From Scenedesmus sp. ARA3 (taxonomy: Eukaryota; Chlorophyta; Chlorophyceae; Sphaeropleales; Scenedesmaceae), in contig RWJK01000819.1 of the NCBI GenBank assembly GCA_004335835.1, positions 1 through 29,458 on the forward strand: a stretch of 29,458 nucleotides of DNA. The letters run 5' to 3'. The notes under the pieces were generated by a model. It had not been told where the DNA came from, did not search any database, and saw nothing but the letters and a program-made list of their open reading frames with translations. A program made the position numbers and the translations under genes. Below are positions 28,339-29,458 of the stretch, one piece after another. The first letter of the stretch is position 1. Each line of letters opens with the position of its first letter.

Positions 28339-29458
28339 CCTTTACTAGGAGAGAGGTACATGCAGTAGGTGCTTATGCTGAGAGGACCTGCTGACATTAC
28401 TGTCTTACATCACACATAGGTTGACAGCAGCACATGCCAATGCTACGCGATGCCACAGGCAATGCCTGGCATGGCTGGCAAAGGATGTCAGATTTCAAAA
28501 TCCTTGTGTCATTCGGGGTTCTGCGCACTGACCGGAAGCAGACGGCCAGTGGGTAGCTGACCGGGACGGATGCGGGTCGGAGCCAGTCAAAACTATAGTA
28601 CGGGCTTTAGTCTTATTATTTCAGCTGATACGTCTGCCATGCCTATGGCAAGCGCAGTGTAGTCTTGCACCGGACTTGCTTCGATGGATGTTTCTGGAAG
28701 TATGATTTTGCCGCAGTGAACGCTGCGGTTCAACACCAAAAGAAGCTTTTCCAAAAAGATTATTGTTTTGATCTATAAAACATTTGACACGGCAACCAGG
28801 TAGTACTGTCATGATGTACTGCCCCAGGTGATGACCACCTGCAGCAGACCAGCTGCAGCTGCCAAGCCTCGTAGTCTGCAGCAGCAGGTCTGCTGCTTAT
28901 GTAAGTACTCTTACACCAAATTATATTCTTTTATGACTTTACCATGAGAAAGCTGCAACAACGCCTGCTGCGCATCAAGTCGTCTTGAAAGCCAGAACAA
29001 AACAAGTGTTGGGGAGAGTCGCCCCTTCCCCATGCAGCACGCTGGCGCCAGCCCCGGTCACTATACAATAGTTGGCTTGCCATGCGCATGACAGTGTCAA
29101 ACTGTAATACACACAGCTGACAGGTCAATCACATGGCAGCATGCACTGCATGCTGAAGTGCATCATGTAGTACACAGCCGCTGATGATGATTTGATGCCG
29201 GACATCTCTGCCTGCTTGGGCAGCCCACTCAGCCATCAAGGGACCATGAGGGGGCTCTCCTGGTCCAGCATTGCCTGAAGGTGCGCAGCTATGCATTGTT
29301 TATGGTGCTTCACCGTCAGCCAGCAGTATAATACCGTCAGTTTACCATCCTGTTGCACCACCATTACTGCCTTGGCACCTCCCTCCTTGCTGTGAGCAGC
29401 TGGCAGCTGTGACATGTAGCACAGCATAGCATCATTATATGTATATAATCTGCTGATA
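28339..29458. other. Upstream/intergenic region at the right edge
   Basis: No firm gene. Holds the promoter side of the minus-strand gene, a short hairpin CCGCAG/CTGCGG (28711-28728), a longer inverted repeat at 28841-28896, and an AT-richer stretch around 28590-28800. A minus-strand open frame at 29236-29427 (...KAVMVVQQDGKLTVLYCW...) could be an exon of a gene beyond the window, but nothing confirms it. Confidence 0.35.
28841..28896. repeat. Inverted repeat of GCAGCAGACC
   Basis: GCAGCAGACC at 28841-28850 and its reverse complement GGTCTGCTGC at 28887-28896, with a 36-base loop. Lies about 500 bases upstream of the minus-strand start codon at 28338. Confidence 0.7.

Overview
This window looks like nuclear DNA of a green alga (Chlorophyta, most likely class Chlorophyceae; an order such as Sphaeropleales is a guess). 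The evidence is: genes broken into short exons with GT-AG introns; TGTAA polyadenylation signals a short way past several stop codons; CAG/CTG microsatellites throughout introns, UTRs and even coding sequence; and recognisable plant/algal products, including a TIC56-like chloroplast import component and algal-style Cys-rich ephrin-receptor-like/PAN secreted proteins. There is no operon structure, no Shine-Dalgarno pattern, no rRNA or tRNA gene, and no CRISPR array. All gene models were built by hand from splice consensus and phase, without transcripts.

Layout from left to right. (1) The 3' end of a Cys-rich extracellular protein gene (+, to 905). (2) A 4-exon U-box E3 ubiquitin ligase with an N-terminal membrane segment (+, 3103-5373). 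(3) About 4 kb in which I see no convincing gene. (4) A divergent pair: a tiny basic protein with a TATA box and a uORF (-, 9423/9552-10047), and a 4-exon Rossmann-fold protein resembling ketopantoate reductase/6-phosphogluconate dehydrogenase (+, 10358-12234). (5) A second divergent pair: a polyQ, Lys-tailed membrane-segment protein (-, 13405-14133) and a TIC56-like GYF_2 protein (+, 14727-16747). (6) An 8-exon, 299-aa polytopic membrane protein resembling the DUF5765 family (+, 18477-23006). (7) A 6-exon, about 708-aa protein of unknown function (-, 24856-28338), whose five introns are all phase-consistent.

The most striking thing in the window is a repeated architecture rather than a gene. 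In three different genes the edges of exons, meaning a splice site plus 20-85 bases of adjoining coding sequence, are tandemly copied into the neighbouring intron or 3'UTR. Most copies are 100-145 bases apart. Acceptor-side copies always lie upstream of the intact exon and donor-side copies always downstream. The DUF5765-like gene carries six such arrays (5 copies of the exon 5 start, 3 of the exon 5 end, 3-4 of the exon 6 end, 4 of the exon 7 start, 3 of the exon 7 end, 2 of the exon 8 start), plus 3 copies of its C-terminal coding region. The TIC56-like gene has 3 copies of an exon 2 end, 2 of an exon 3 start and 5 of its C-terminal codons with stop. The U-box gene has 2 copies of an exon 4 start. 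Most copies keep a usable AG or GT but lead to frameshifts or stops, so they are either decoy/poison splice sites or scars of a slippage/repair process, perhaps primed by the abundant CAG/CTG tracts.

A second unexplained element is a 33-bp sequence found three times in the same orientation (1854, 16074, 19918), once downstream of a gene and twice just inside introns. One copy is flanked by a direct repeat as if inserted.
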